Below are positions 1-7,815 of a DNA stretch of 47,167 bases, in pieces (position 1 is the first letter of the stretch; each line of letters opens with the position of its first letter). The notes under the pieces were generated by a model. It saw only the letters and a list, made by a program, of their open reading frames with translations, was not told the DNA's origin and made no database searches. The stretch is from Candidatus Obscuribacterales bacterium (GTDB lineage Bacteria > Cyanobacteriota > Vampirovibrionia > Obscuribacterales > Obscuribacteraceae). The stretch covers positions 1 through 47,167 of the forward strand of contig JAGVKB010000057.1 in assembly GCA_020050835.1 (NCBI GenBank), read 5' to 3'. The position numbers were made by a program, and so were the translations under genes.

Positions 1-381
1 AGTGCGGTAAAACTCGCCCAGGTCGTGGATTCTGAACGACCAGGGGCGTGATGTTTTTCCACCAGTTGCTTGCGCAACAAACCAATCTTTCGGCTTGTAC
101 TCGTCGATAAGCTCAATCAGAGCTCTTGCCAGTAACTGCGGTCCGCCCAATTCCAGCAGTCTTTCGACGGTTTGAAAGTTGCGCTCTCGCTTTCCTATCG
201 AGCCAGCCGTGTTGTATCTGACGCTTTTCTTGTAACAGTTATGTTTGCATGTGGTCGTTGCCACATCGCCGCACACTTTCTCGGGCGGTAGTGCAAATGA
301 CGGTCCGGCCTTACTGTTATCGGTTGCCTCCAGTCCGTACTTAAAAGAAGTAATTTCGGTTCTGTTCTTGAGCGTTTGCAT
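1..381 (-). CDS. GP88-like plasmid/phage protein, N-terminal part (runs off the left edge)
   Basis: An open frame runs on the minus strand from an ATG at 381 to the window edge (127 codons, no stop). The start is preceded by GGAGG at a good distance. A Cys-rich stretch near residues 37-51 (VCGD..TTTCKHNCYKKSVRY), followed by GKRERNFQTVERLL, resembles the N-terminal region of the phage/plasmid gp88 family, which carries CxxxC-Y and R-x-N motifs. The function of that family is not known to me. A 104-bp REP-doublet lies directly upstream. The true C-terminus is outside the window. The family assignment is from motif memory only. Confidence 0.55.
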   Translation of the reverse strand, partial: MQTLKNRTEITSFKYGLEATDNSKAGPSFALPPEKVCGDVATTTCKHNCYKKSVRYNTAGSIGKRERNFQTVERLLELGGPQLLARALIELIDEYKPKDWFVAQATGGKTSRPWSFRIHDLGEFYRT

Positions 382-417
382 TGTTTGTCCTCCATGCGTT
401 CCGCGCGGAGGCTCGCC

Positions 418-521
418 ACCGGCTTGGCTCTGCGGGTCAAGCCGTGCATGCAGGTAATCGATGGATCGAAATATTCTTTAGATTGGCCGGTTGGCTTGAC
501 GCGCGGTGGCGCCAAGCCGGT
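418..521. repeat. REP-doublet / MITE-like element, copy 1 (104 bp)
   Basis: The outer ends are ACCGGCTTGGC and GCCAAGCCGGT (11-bp perfect inverted repeat). Inside them lie GTCAAGCC and GGCTTGAC, so each end can fold on itself and the two ends can also pair with each other. The same 104-bp length recurs at 2444-2547 and 3002-3105. It sits between the GP88-like gene and the upstream terminator. Flanks differ from the other two copies, which points to a mobile unit. Confidence 0.85.
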
Positions 522-565
522 AGCATAAAGATCCGCGGGACGCAGGAGATCTCACAGTCATGAGC

Positions 566-600
566 AAAGAAAAAGTGGAGTGGATCAGATCCACCCCACT
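566..600 (-). terminator. Rho-independent terminator of the sigma-factor operon
   Basis: Read on the minus strand, AGTGGGGTGGATC and GATCCACTCCACT form a long stem (one mismatch pair) around a single-base loop, followed at once by TTTTTCTTT. It begins 18 bases past the stop of the zinc-ribbon gene. This is the clearest intrinsic terminator in the window and ends the minus-strand gene set that starts near 2.9 kb. Confidence 0.85.
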
Positions 601-618
601 CACAGTAGTGTTCTACTA

Positions 619-801
619 TTAGGCTTGCAGTGCCGGTTGTAGCAATTGATCGAGAATCAGAATGTCACAGAAATCGCAAAAGATTCTGATCGGTTCTGTG
701 GCAGGAATGCGCATAGACCGCATAGATTCATCGGCACAGCGTGGGCAGGCGACATAATCGCTTTCATGATCGACAAAGATGACTGTATCTTCTCTAGCCA
801 T
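619..801 (-). CDS. Small zinc-ribbon protein
   Basis: A 60-residue protein with two CxxC pairs: CPRC near residue 19 and CDFC near residue 42, the spacing of a small zinc ribbon. The ATG at 801 has GGGAGGA upstream and overlaps the end of the preceding gene by 8 bases, suggesting translational coupling. It is the last gene before a strong terminator. Similar orphan zinc-ribbon proteins are common on plasmids and phages; no partner or reaction can be named. Confidence 0.65.
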   Translation of the reverse strand: MAREDTVIFVDHESDYVACPRCADESMRSMRIPATEPIRIFCDFCDILILDQLLQPALQA

Positions 802-1186
802 TGCTGCGCGTCCTCCCGTTCGGTTTGGACGTTGCCCAGGACGATATCGTTACTCCAGTCAGGAGTTGATTGAGCGTCTGTGCAATCAACCGGGCAGCAC
901 TTTCTTCGACTATGGTCCAATCAACGTCCTTCGGTAAATGCGTTGGCTTGCCCTGCATCTGGCGGGTAATGTGCCAGAAGTAATTGACTTGCAGGAAGAG
1001 CTTCAGTATCAGTTGTGATTCCGGATGGAAGTAATTTGCCTTTGTAATCGCCTCGAATTCGTCTGGTGAAAGGATCTCCATGGGCAATTCCTTCCAATTG
1101 AGTTTTTCCGATTGCGGCTTGTCCTTTGTTTTGTCTGCCTGGGGCTTCGGTTTCGTTGATGTCTTACTGACAGCTTGCTTGGGCAT
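794..1186 (-). CDS. Hypothetical protein, lysine-rich N-terminus
   Basis: A 130-residue protein starting at an ATG with AAGGAG nine bases upstream. The first 30 residues are Lys/Pro/Thr-rich and probably disordered. The middle (about 36-105) is predicted helical and hydrophobic, with no motif I recognise. It sits between a DUF7007-like gene and a zinc-ribbon gene in one minus-strand run and overlaps the latter by 8 bases. The clean ribosome binding site and the coupling are the reasons to accept it as real. Function unknown. Confidence 0.6.
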   Translation of the reverse strand: MPKQAVSKTSTKPKPQADKTKDKPQSEKLNWKELPMEILSPDEFEAITKANYFHPESQLILKLFLQVNYFWHITRQMQGKPTHLPKDVDWTIVEESAARLIAQTLNQLLTGVTISSWATSKPNGRTRSNG

Positions 1187-1234
1187 GGTTATTCTCCTTT
1201 AGGTGTAATTGAGTTTCGGGAACCTGCATTCGCG

Positions 1235-1495
1235 CTAGCCCTTGAACCGATCTGCATACTCTGGGAAAGTGGCAAGTACGATCGCGGCGTCGCAGTCTTC
1301 TTCGTACCAACCCTTCATCCCGAGCTGTAAGAACGTGGATTGCCTCAGCTTGAGTGGCACGCGTGAGTTTTGCTCAGCGCTTAGATGGAAGCCACCGTGG
1401 CTGGCAGTTGAGTAGAAGACAATGCCTGGCGCGATTACTTCGCTAGTTTGGGCAGGTCCCCAGGGCGTTTCCGGCAGTTTCTTACTGTTGTTCAT
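1235..1495 (-). CDS. DUF7007-like protein
   Basis: An 86-residue protein. Its run PWGPAQ..EVIAPGIVFYST, then HGGFHLS, then GWYEEDCDAAIV, then FPEYAD, matches the pattern I associate with the DUF7007 family, found on plasmids and integrative elements and often close to conjugation or DNA-modification genes. The biochemical role is unknown. It ends 48 bases before the next gene and starts 35 bases after the sigma-factor stop, so co-transcription is likely. Confidence 0.7.
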   Translation of the reverse strand: MNNSKKLPETPWGPAQTSEVIAPGIVFYSTASHGGFHLSAEQNSRVPLKLRQSTFLQLGMKGWYEEDCDAAIVLATFPEYADRFKG

Positions 1496-1530
1496 GTTCT
1501 GATTCTCCGTTGTTGTGTGACGTAGAGGCT

Positions 1531-2061
1531 CTATCGGTAGGCTTCCAGCAAGGGCCGAGCCTTTTCTTTTGCATAGTGAATTCTGGACCGGACCGTACCC
1601 AAGGTCACGCCCTGGCGGTCTGCTATTTGGTAGTAGCTGTAACCGGCAACGCGCATCAGAAGCGCCATTCGTTGGTTATCCGGCAGCGTTGAGAGTATCT
1701 CCGGTAGACACTCTTGCAGATCTGAATTGAGCGCGTTCTCTTGCTTCACGGCAATGTCTAGTCGCGGTTGATCCGGATCGCTCCAGGAGTTCAGCTGAGC
1801 TGTTGCACGGAAATCCTCATGCAGCCGTCTTCGCCGCAAGTGCCGTAGAACATCAATGGATGCATTTTTCGTAGTGGCAAATACCCAACTAGGGACACTG
1901 CTGGTACGCAGTGCTTGTCTCTTAGCAGCGGTGACCAGCTTGACGAGCACTTCTTGAGTGAGATCCTCGATGTCAGAATGGTCATTCAGGTATCGGTGGG
2001 CGACCTGATGAATTAACGGAATAAGGCACGGTATAAGCTTGTCGAGCGGTTGACTGTCCAC
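1531..2061 (-). CDS. Sigma-70 family RNA polymerase sigma factor, ECF type
   Basis: A 176-residue protein with the two-domain layout of an ECF sigma factor. A sigma-2 region at about 15-80 includes DIEDLTQEVLVKL and the FATTKNASIDVLRH -10-contact helix. A sigma-4 region at about 115-170 includes LPDNQRMALLMRVAGYSY and the helix-turn-helix TLGTVRSRIHYAKEKAR. The start is GTG with AGGAG upstream. No anti-sigma gene is visible beside it. It probably directs transcription of some of the element's own genes, but no target promoter can be proposed from one window. Confidence 0.92.
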   Translation of the reverse strand: MDSQPLDKLIPCLIPLIHQVAHRYLNDHSDIEDLTQEVLVKLVTAAKRQALRTSSVPSWVFATTKNASIDVLRHLRRRRLHEDFRATAQLNSWSDPDQPRLDIAVKQENALNSDLQECLPEILSTLPDNQRMALLMRVAGYSYYQIADRQGVTLGTVRSRIHYAKEKARPLLEAYR

Positions 2062-2085
2062 TTCTTTTTCTCCTGCAATGGAAAG

Positions 2086-2114
2086 GCGGGCAGGTCATTT
2101 CTGTCCCTGCCCGC
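2086..2114. terminator. GC-rich hairpin between RHH gene and sigma-factor gene
   Basis: GCGGGCAGG and CCTGCCCGC form a perfect 9-bp stem with an 11-base loop. On the minus strand it follows the RHH stop by 22 bases and precedes the sigma-factor start by 25. Only CTTTCC follows the stem, so termination would be partial. It may act as an attenuator or RNA-stability element within the operon. Confidence 0.5.
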
Positions 2115-2136
2115 TCTCTTAGTCACTTACGGATGT

Positions 2137-2388
2137 TTAGCGAATTACCTCCCTGGAGTGCCAAGCTTGTTCGAGTTGCGTTCGGTCGGAAGCCACCAGC
2201 GCTACACCGGATGACTGTCTTGGTGCCATTGGCACACATGAGGCAACTTCTGTTGGACGAAAGCTAGCCACGTAGCGGCGCAACGCCTCTCGCATCAAGT
2301 CGCTTCGTGTCCTGTGCTCTGCTTCTGCAACATAGTCAACTTGAGCCAGTAGGGCTGGTGGTAGTGCGATCAAAACCTTCTTAGGCAT
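2137..2388 (-). CDS. Ribbon-helix-helix (CopG/MetJ-type) transcription regulator
   Basis: An 83-residue protein. KKVLIALPPALLAQVDYVAE, then RTRSDLMREALRRYV, is a textbook ribbon-helix-helix (RHH): a beta-strand followed by two helices with the conserved R(S/T)xxIxxAL-type turn. A longer frame exists upstream, but the ATG at 2388 follows AAAGGAGAT and begins the domain, so I use it. The C-terminal 35 residues are unmatched. Upstream lies a 104-bp REP-doublet inside the leader. Likely an autoregulator or plasmid copy/transfer regulator. Confidence 0.82.
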   Translation of the reverse strand: MPKKVLIALPPALLAQVDYVAEAEHRTRSDLMREALRRYVASFRPTEVASCVPMAPRQSSGVALVASDRTQLEQAWHSREVIR

Positions 2389-2443
2389 GTCGAAATCTCC
2401 TTTGCTGTAGCCGGCCACCCGCGCAGCCGTGCGCTCTCCCGAC

Positions 2444-2547
2444 ACCGGCTTGGCTCCGCGGGTCAAGCCCTATATGCAAGAGGTTGGATCTGATTTAGGC
2501 GCAGCTACTGTGCAGGCTGGCTTGACGCGAGGTGGCGCCGAGCCGGT
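2444..2547. repeat. REP-doublet / MITE-like element, copy 2 (104 bp)
   Basis: The ends and internal arms are as in copy 1 (ACCGGCTTGGC...GTCAAGCC and GGCTTGAC...GCCGAGCCGGT, with one change in the right arm). It is nearly identical to copy 3, and the similarity continues on both sides. Together the shared block is about 170 bp and includes the ribosome binding site of the gene downstream on the minus strand. Confidence 0.85.
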
Positions 2548-2652
2548 AGCATTAAGCGCACACGGCGGCGGCTTGTTTCATGGAAAGGACCTGGCGCTAC
2601 AATATCGGCACGGTATCATCACTTTGTAGAGGTAGCGCCGACTTTACTGCTG

Positions 2653-2949
2653 CTACTTATTCTCACGGATATACTCGCCCTCTTCATCGAGTAGGTCTAT
2701 AACTACGCCAAGTCGATCCAATTCAATCGGACTGTCGCAGCACAGACAGCGTAGAACGGCGTCATCTTCTTTATGTACTATGACTGTGAAGCTGGTGGCT
2801 ATAGACTCGGGGTCTCGGTGCATTTCCAGGGCCTGTTCTGCAGCATCCTGAGGGCAGGTTGCGTGAATGTCGTTCTCCCACACGACGCGGTATGGTTTTT
2901 CTCTGGTCTCGGGTGCTGGAAGTGCAACTGAAAAAACGTTGTTAGCCAT
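2653..2949 (-). CDS. Hypothetical plasmid-type protein
   Basis: A 98-residue protein from an ATG at 2949 that follows AAGGAGA. Longer upstream frames exist, but they read through the REP-doublet. YRVVWENDIHATCPQDAAEQAL near residues 20-41 looks like an alpha/beta segment seen in many small plasmid proteins that pair a valine-rich strand with an AAEQAL helix. A CLCC cluster lies near residue 68. No function assigned. It shares an almost identical 5' leader with the RHH gene, so the two are likely expressed alike. Confidence 0.62.
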   Translation of the reverse strand: MANNVFSVALPAPETREKPYRVVWENDIHATCPQDAAEQALEMHRDPESIATSFTVIVHKEDDAVLRCLCCDSPIELDRLGVVIDLLDEEGEYIRENK

Positions 2950-3001
2950 TTTGAAATCTCCTTGCTGTGCCGGCCACCACGCAGCCGTGCGCTTTCTCGA
3001 C

Positions 3002-3105
3002 ACCGGCTTGGCTCCGCGGGTCAAGCCGTACATGCAAGAGGTAGGAACTGATTTAGACGCAGCTACTGTGCAGGCTGGCTTGACGCGAGGTGGTGCCAAG
3101 CCGGT
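3002..3105. repeat. REP-doublet / MITE-like element, copy 3 (104 bp)
   Basis: Third copy of the 104-bp unit, with ACCGGCTTGGC at the left end and GCCAAGCCGGT at the right. It lies in the leader of the 98-residue hypothetical gene, about 50 bases upstream of its start. Confidence 0.85.
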
Positions 3106-3130
3106 AGCATTGAGCGCACACGGCTGTGAT

Positions 3131-3270
3131 TTGGCGCAATAAATTGCCGATTTTTTGGCGCGCTCTTTGGCAATTCCTGGCGAATTGTTTGGCAATTTCC
3201 CGCCCAGTAAGTTGTTCGAGGCCCGCGTTTTGCCAAATAAAGAACCAAACTTTGCCAAAGATTTCGCCAA
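3131..3270. promoter_or_regulatory. Cluster of TTGGC(A/G)-type repeats between divergent genes
   Basis: In 140 bases I count direct copies of TTGGCGCA/TTGGCAAT/TGGCGAAT-type octamers at 3131, 3155, 3167, 3178 and 3189. Inverted copies occur at 3143 (ATTGCCGA), 3230 and 3252 (TTGCCAAA), and 3263 (TTCGCCAA). It fills most of the gap between the minus-strand small genes and the plus-strand TonB_C gene. It may be an operator array or an iteron-like site; the binding protein is unknown. Confidence 0.5.
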
Positions 3271-3395
3271 GTTACAGGTCGGCGAACCTGGCGGACTCGC
3301 ACCCCTGCTGAGGAGGGGGCGTCCAGATTCAACCCAAAGGAATGCGATCATATGCCTCATGGGGGCGGACAACATGTCTTTGCAATAATGGTGTT

Positions 3396-5030
3396 ATGCG
3401 AATTCCCGTACTACTCCTTCTTGCACTAACCACTTTGCATCCACCAGCAGTGGGTGAAGAGTCCTCGGTAGCGAAAATGCGCAAAGATATTGCCGCGCTC
3501 AAGGCCGAGGTGGTTTCCTTGAAGACAGAGCTGGCCGCGCTCCGTGCGGCAAAATCTGCTGCCGGAATGATTACTCCAGGCAGAGCTATGGGCAATATTG
3601 CTCCTTACAAAAAACAGTTGTTGCAAAAACTGGCTCGAAATTGGAAGCCCTCACAGAGCAAGTCAGGGCTTGTCATGCTGATTATGATAGGTAGGACCGG
3701 AGAGTTAGTCAATTACACTGTTCAACAATCTAGTGGCGACGCAGCAATTGACGAACAGGCTCGGAAGCTCATTCAAACAAGCAGCTACGATCCGCTGCCC
3801 GCTTGGTACGCCGGCGATCGGCTCGAATTCAAAATTGCTTTCGACCAGCTTGAACAAATGCAGAATAGCTACGAGCCTCAGAAAAAATCGACATCGGCGG
3901 TGAAGAAAGTCCTGGATTGGAGCCAATTCTCTGGAAGCGCTGCATTGGTTTATGCCCAGGCCGCAAAGTATCCGCAACTTCTGGAGCAGTTGTTTTGCTA
4001 TTCGGGAGATGACGTGACGAATGGTCATACATGCTTGCTTGATTGCTACACAAGCGAGCATGCTGTATACGAGCATTTGTGCCAAGAAGAACTTCTATTT
4101 GCGGTGGAGCTTTACCGTAAAGGTACTTCGATTGGCAGAATTCAGCAACTGTACGATGAAAAATATTCCCGATATTATCCCTTTCAGGACGAGTCCAATG
4201 CGCTGAAGGACTACCGTGCAAAACGCAATCGCAGCCGAGAAGGTTTCCACAAACTGACTGGTAGACCGTCGATTGGAATGAATGGCAATAATTTGTCCAG
4301 GGCTTCAGCTGCTTCGAAAAACAACAACCACTATCAAATTGGGTTTGTTCAACCAAAGTTAGCAGAGTCTTTCGCCGAACGTGACTTTGAAGCAAAGAAG
4401 CGCATTTTTGCAATCAAATATCCGTGGCAAATGATTATCCCCTACGGCGATCACGCTCCTCCTTCCCTGTGGATGCAGGGTCAACAATCAGTTGGTCCTG
4501 TGAGTCAACCGGCGATACGGGCACCGATCATTGCGAAACCGGTCGAGCTGAAATGGAGACCAAAGCCGGGATTTTTCAAACCGTTATCGCAGATTACCCC
4601 GCCGAAGTTGTTCTGTAGCGAGAAGTATTTACTTGAGCGAAAGATGCATTCCGAAAGGACTTTAGAAGACTTCAGAAGGTTCATTGAAGATGACCGTTTA
4701 GATCCGGCGGCCAAAAAAGCATCCATTTTGCGGAGTATATTCTGGCCCTTCCCCGACTCCGAAGAGGCGTATTTACTCGTTGCGAAGGCAGGAATCACCA
4801 AAAAGGACATCGACAATAAAGTCGGAAAGTTCCCGGAATGGAATCGCTCCAATCTTATGCAAACCCTCGTGAACGGCATTGTCTATGAGTACACCAATGC
4901 CGATGAATCTGTGACGCACTGGACGCAAACAGAAACAGTCAGACACTACTTCGATTCGATGGACTCGAACAAAATCACTCTCGAAGATGTCGAACGGGTA
5001 TTGAAAACCAGACTAGATCACCCGCCCTAA
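3396..5030 (+). CDS. Exported protein with coiled coil and TonB C-terminal-like domain
   Basis: A 544-residue protein. I place the start at the ATG at 3396 because MRIPVLLLLALTTLHPP is a good signal peptide; the frame opens 18 codons earlier. A short coiled coil (about 25-55) is followed by a TonB_C-like domain at about 66-150 (PYKKQLLQKLARNWKP..., GRTGELVNYTVQQSSGDAAID). In this fold the pattern 'partner varies with GxVxxxxxxxSSGxxxxD' is typical. The remaining 390 residues are unmatched, with aromatic/proline-rich parts. TonB_C modules in exported proteins usually take part in envelope interactions. No TonB-dependent receptor or ExbBD gene is nearby. Confidence 0.75.
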   Translation: MRIPVLLLLALTTLHPPAVGEESSVAKMRKDIAALKAEVVSLKTELAALRAAKSAAGMITPGRAMGNIAPYKKQLLQKLARNWKPSQSKSGLVMLIMIGRTGELVNYTVQQSSGDAAIDEQARKLIQTSSYDPLPAWYAGDRLEFKIAFDQLEQMQNSYEPQKKSTSAVKKVLDWSQFSGSAALVYAQAAKYPQLLEQLFCYSGDDVTNGHTCLLDCYTSEHAVYEHLCQEELLFAVELYRKGTSIGRIQQLYDEKYSRYYPFQDESNALKDYRAKRNRSREGFHKLTGRPSIGMNGNNLSRASAASKNNNHYQIGFVQPKLAESFAERDFEAKKRIFAIKYPWQMIIPYGDHAPPSLWMQGQQSVGPVSQPAIRAPIIAKPVELKWRPKPGFFKPLSQITPPKLFCSEKYLLERKMHSERTLEDFRRFIEDDRLDPAAKKASILRSIFWPFPDSEEAYLLVAKAGITKKDIDNKVGKFPEWNRSNLMQTLVNGIVYEYTNADESVTHWTQTETVRHYFDSMDSNKITLEDVERVLKTRLDHPP

Positions 5031-5155
5031 AGCAATCGCGACTATCACATAACAGATCTTCTCAGCATCTCCACGAATGAAGCAATATGTGTCGTCGGGA
5101 ACCCCCATAAAATAGGGCCTGGTTGCTGGTTCATCAGCAGCTCTCTAAACAGTTT

Positions 5156-5692
5156 CTACTTGTACTCGCGATACTCGGCATCAGCTGCGCATTTGCCACA
5201 TTTCAGCTCGCCCATATTGATTCCTGTTAGCATGTCGGCGTTCTTTGTTTTGTGTTCGTAGCAGAAATAGAATGTCTTGGCCGCCGGGCGCTGACGTGTG
5301 TATTCATCGCGCTCTTCCTGACTCCGAATTCGCTTGATCTTGAACGGCTCTTTGAATTTCGCTTGATGCAAAGCCAGATACCGGGCGGTGTTTTGCTTCC
5401 AACTATGGTTGGCCGTTTCGCGCACGATTTCCCAGACGTGATCGTCTACATCGTTTAGGCTGAGATCTTCATGGATCAGATTTGAATGTACTTCGCTCAT
5501 TTCGTGCTCACTCAAAGCGGCAAAGTATTGTGGTCGTCGCCCGTCGTTCAAGTCCACGATTGCATCTGTAATAATCCGGCTTCTGATGGCATCATTGAGT
5601 ATGGACGTCTTGCTCCCAGGACCAACGAGGGACAAATACAAGTCCACATCAGTTTCCGCGTAAAACGAGAGCTGCCGTTTAGTAGTGACCAT
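5156..5692 (-). CDS. Hypothetical protein with RHH-like N-terminus and C-terminal Cys cluster
   Basis: A 178-residue protein. The first 40 residues (KRQLSFYAETDVDLYLSL, then SKTSILNDAIRSRI) could form a strand plus two helices like a ribbon-helix-helix domain. The C-terminus has CYEH near residue 143 and CGKCAADAEYR at the end, a probable zinc site. It lies directly behind the replication-protein gene on the same strand. The 40 bases before its start carry TAGTAC boxes spaced by exactly 10 bp, as expected for an RHH autorepressor. A copy-number or replication regulator is a reasonable inference. Confidence 0.6.
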   Translation of the reverse strand: MVTTKRQLSFYAETDVDLYLSLVGPGSKTSILNDAIRSRIITDAIVDLNDGRRPQYFAALSEHEMSEVHSNLIHEDLSLNDVDDHVWEIVRETANHSWKQNTARYLALHQAKFKEPFKIKRIRSQEERDEYTRQRPAAKTFYFCYEHKTKNADMLTGINMGELKCGKCAADAEYREYK

Positions 5693-5715
5693 AGCTTTGC
5701 CCCGATAGGTGTACT

Positions 5716-5745
5716 TAGTACATAATAGTACGAGGTAGTACTACC
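5716..5745. promoter_or_regulatory. TAGTAC operator array with 10-bp periodicity
   Basis: TAGTAC occurs at 5716, 5726 and 5736. The last is embedded in the perfect 12-bp palindrome GGTAGTACTACC (5734-5745). The exact one-helical-turn spacing, 24 bases upstream of the RHH-like gene start and overlapping the end of the replication gene, is the usual form of operators bound cooperatively by RHH repressors. Confidence 0.7.
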
Positions 5746-7537
5746 AGTCAAGTACCCTACCCTGTGCGGCTTTCAGTTCATTGCCCGGACAAAACGGGGG
5801 ATTAGAGGGATCATCAACATAATTAGGATCAAAGTTCAGAGAACCATCCGGCTCTGTGGACGGAACCAAAGTCAGTTTGCCGGAGCGAGCTTTTAACTCA
5901 GTGCGCAGCTTCCTGATGATGTCAGACAACCAAACCTCCATTTCCTCATCGGGACTGCGGGCAATCAGGGAAATCGAAAGCGCCAGGACCGCTTGGAGTT
6001 TAATCGTATCGGAATCCTCAAGAGGAACCGGTAGCATTCTCAGAACCTGCTGCTTCCACTCTTCGGCCGTTTCTTCCTTTCTTTTCTGACCATCTTTTGC
6101 TTTAGAACGTCTTTCACGCTCTGTCCGCATGCTGATCTCGTAGCAGATTCTTCGAGCTGCCAAGCGACCAGGCGGCATAAGATGCTCAAGAGAAGTGGTC
6201 GGGGGCTGGTTTTCTGATGAAACCGCCCCCACCCCAGCGTTATATTCGGGTGCAACGGTTTGCAAGCGGATCTCACGAATCTGCACCTGTGCCTGTTTCC
6301 AAAGATCCTCATGCTTCTGGAGGGTATGCTCTGAACACTTGGCCTGCGACTTTAGGTCGCGCATGCTGAATGGCTGGTGATTCTCTTTGAAGTATTCAAC
6401 GGCTTCTGTTATGCGCTTGCGTGCGTCCTGTTGTTGATTGGCGTTGTGTCTGATCCACTTAATAGGAGTAGTCGGTGTGTATCGCTGAAGCTCCGTGTCG
6501 CGCTTGTGTGGTGGCACCCAGCGAGTGGCACGTTCAACATGCGCAGCGGCCTCGCGCCGGCCGCGAGAGATATCCTTGCTATATCCATTATGTTTAGCGG
6601 CCAGGATCTCGGTGATGACCCACTCGCGTTCCTGGTGGCATCCATAACCAAGAGCATCGATTCCGCGACTTGGATCACCATAGAAGAGATAGTGTCCAAG
6701 GCAGAAGACTGCGTGTGCGCGTTGTGAGGGTCCTGTGAGCCCTTGTTCGTAGTAGTTGCGACCGCTCCACCAATCATCAGGATTTATGCCTGGTGGAACG
6801 ACAGTAAAGATGTCTTTGACCTGGGATAGGAAGTCGGATGATGGAGTTGATTGCTTGGACTTAAATGCATATACGTTGCTAGTTGTTTTAGATGTGATGA
6901 CTTGCTTGCGGGATGCCAACTCGGCGACATGTTTTTTGAGTATACGAAAATCCGTATAACTGTTGCTGCCGCTTTCGAGCTGGTCCAGGAACCATTCGAG
7001 TGCTCTGGTAGCCGACAACTCGTTTCTGTCGTGCTCGAGATCCAGGGTCCTCTGATCGAGCCAGCCCCAGCCAGGTTGCAAGGGCATGCGCAAGCCTTGC
7101 CCTAATGTTCCTTCACCGGGTGAGGGGAAGACTTCCAAGGTGCCTTTAGCGATTTCAAAACCATTGAGCTGCAGGAGTGCCACCAGTTGCTGCCTGAGAT
7201 CTGCTGAGGCAATTGGCTCATCGAAGAATATATACAGGTGCCAGCCTTCACTGTAACTGGAGCGATATACGACGGTTTCTTTGATGCCGGCGGCCGTGAA
7301 TGTTTCTCTTAGTTTTTCTATTGACTTGAGGTTGTGATATTGGCTGCGGTTGTCTATGTCGAGAACCGCGAACCTGCTGGATTTTCCGGCGCGGCAGCCA
7401 ATGAAGTACTTTGGATGGACGCACGCTGCTGCCTTGAGCATCTCGCTGTCGGTCAGTTTCCATTGCTCGTCTGCCGATAGCCAAGAGCCACCAGTGATGG
7501 GTTTGTATATGTACGCATAGCGGTGGAAAAGCGACAT
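5741..7537 (-). CDS. AEP-type primase/replication protein
   Basis: 598 residues from the first ATG. The N-terminal third carries archaeo-eukaryotic primase (AEP) motifs: FAVLDIDN at 57-63 (metal-binding DxD), YSEGWHLYIFFDEP at 95-108 (the sxH motif), and LEVFPS...GLRMPLQPG near 135-158 (third acidic motif). A middle region (DDWWSGRNYYEQGL, then a helical stretch to about 330) resembles the helical extension of plasmid primase-replicases. The C-terminal half is helical and unmatched. With the iterons at 8.4-8.7 kb it is the likely replication initiator/primase. Coding-like sequence continues 36 codons upstream of this ATG to a possible ATT start at 7645. Confidence 0.75.
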   Translation of the reverse strand: MSLFHRYAYIYKPITGGSWLSADEQWKLTDSEMLKAAACVHPKYFIGCRAGKSSRFAVLDIDNRSQYHNLKSIEKLRETFTAAGIKETVVYRSSYSEGWHLYIFFDEPIASADLRQQLVALLQLNGFEIAKGTLEVFPSPGEGTLGQGLRMPLQPGWGWLDQRTLDLEHDRNELSATRALEWFLDQLESGSNSYTDFRILKKHVAELASRKQVITSKTTSNVYAFKSKQSTPSSDFLSQVKDIFTVVPPGINPDDWWSGRNYYEQGLTGPSQRAHAVFCLGHYLFYGDPSRGIDALGYGCHQEREWVITEILAAKHNGYSKDISRGRREAAAHVERATRWVPPHKRDTELQRYTPTTPIKWIRHNANQQQDARKRITEAVEYFKENHQPFSMRDLKSQAKCSEHTLQKHEDLWKQAQVQIREIRLQTVAPEYNAGVGAVSSENQPPTTSLEHLMPPGRLAARRICYEISMRTERERRSKAKDGQKRKEETAEEWKQQVLRMLPVPLEDSDTIKLQAVLALSISLIARSPDEEMEVWLSDIIRKLRTELKARSGKLTLVPSTEPDGSLNFDPNYVDDPSNPPFCPGNELKAAQGRVLDW

Positions 7538-7815
7538 GAACTGGTCTGTGTACTGTTTCCAATCGCTGGGAAAGAATTTTTCCCGCGCAAATCTGTTCGG
7601 CTGCTGAGGACGCGCCTCAGTAGCCAGTGCTAATCCGGTCAGAATGATCCCTCATTTCTAATATGGGACGTGTTGACCTAACCGGATCTATCGCTTATTC
7701 TTTTGGCAAATCAGGAAATCTGCTTAGAAACCTGAAAGACAACTGAATACCGAGATCCGTAATTGGTCTCAACAAGGACATCACCGGCAAGTGGTGTCTC
7801 TTGTTTTATGGGCGC

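Noticed and set aside
418-3105. CRISPR array for the three 104-bp repeats
   Set aside because: Only three copies, separated by genes, with inverted-repeat ends; no regular spacers.
2653-3375. 240-codon version of the 98-residue gene
   Set aside because: It reads through the REP-doublet; a strong ribosome binding site precedes the inner ATG at 2949.
7770-7804. Hairpin near the XRE gene as a terminator
   Set aside because: The stem has a bulge and a mismatch, and the T-rich side faces a strand without an upstream gene.
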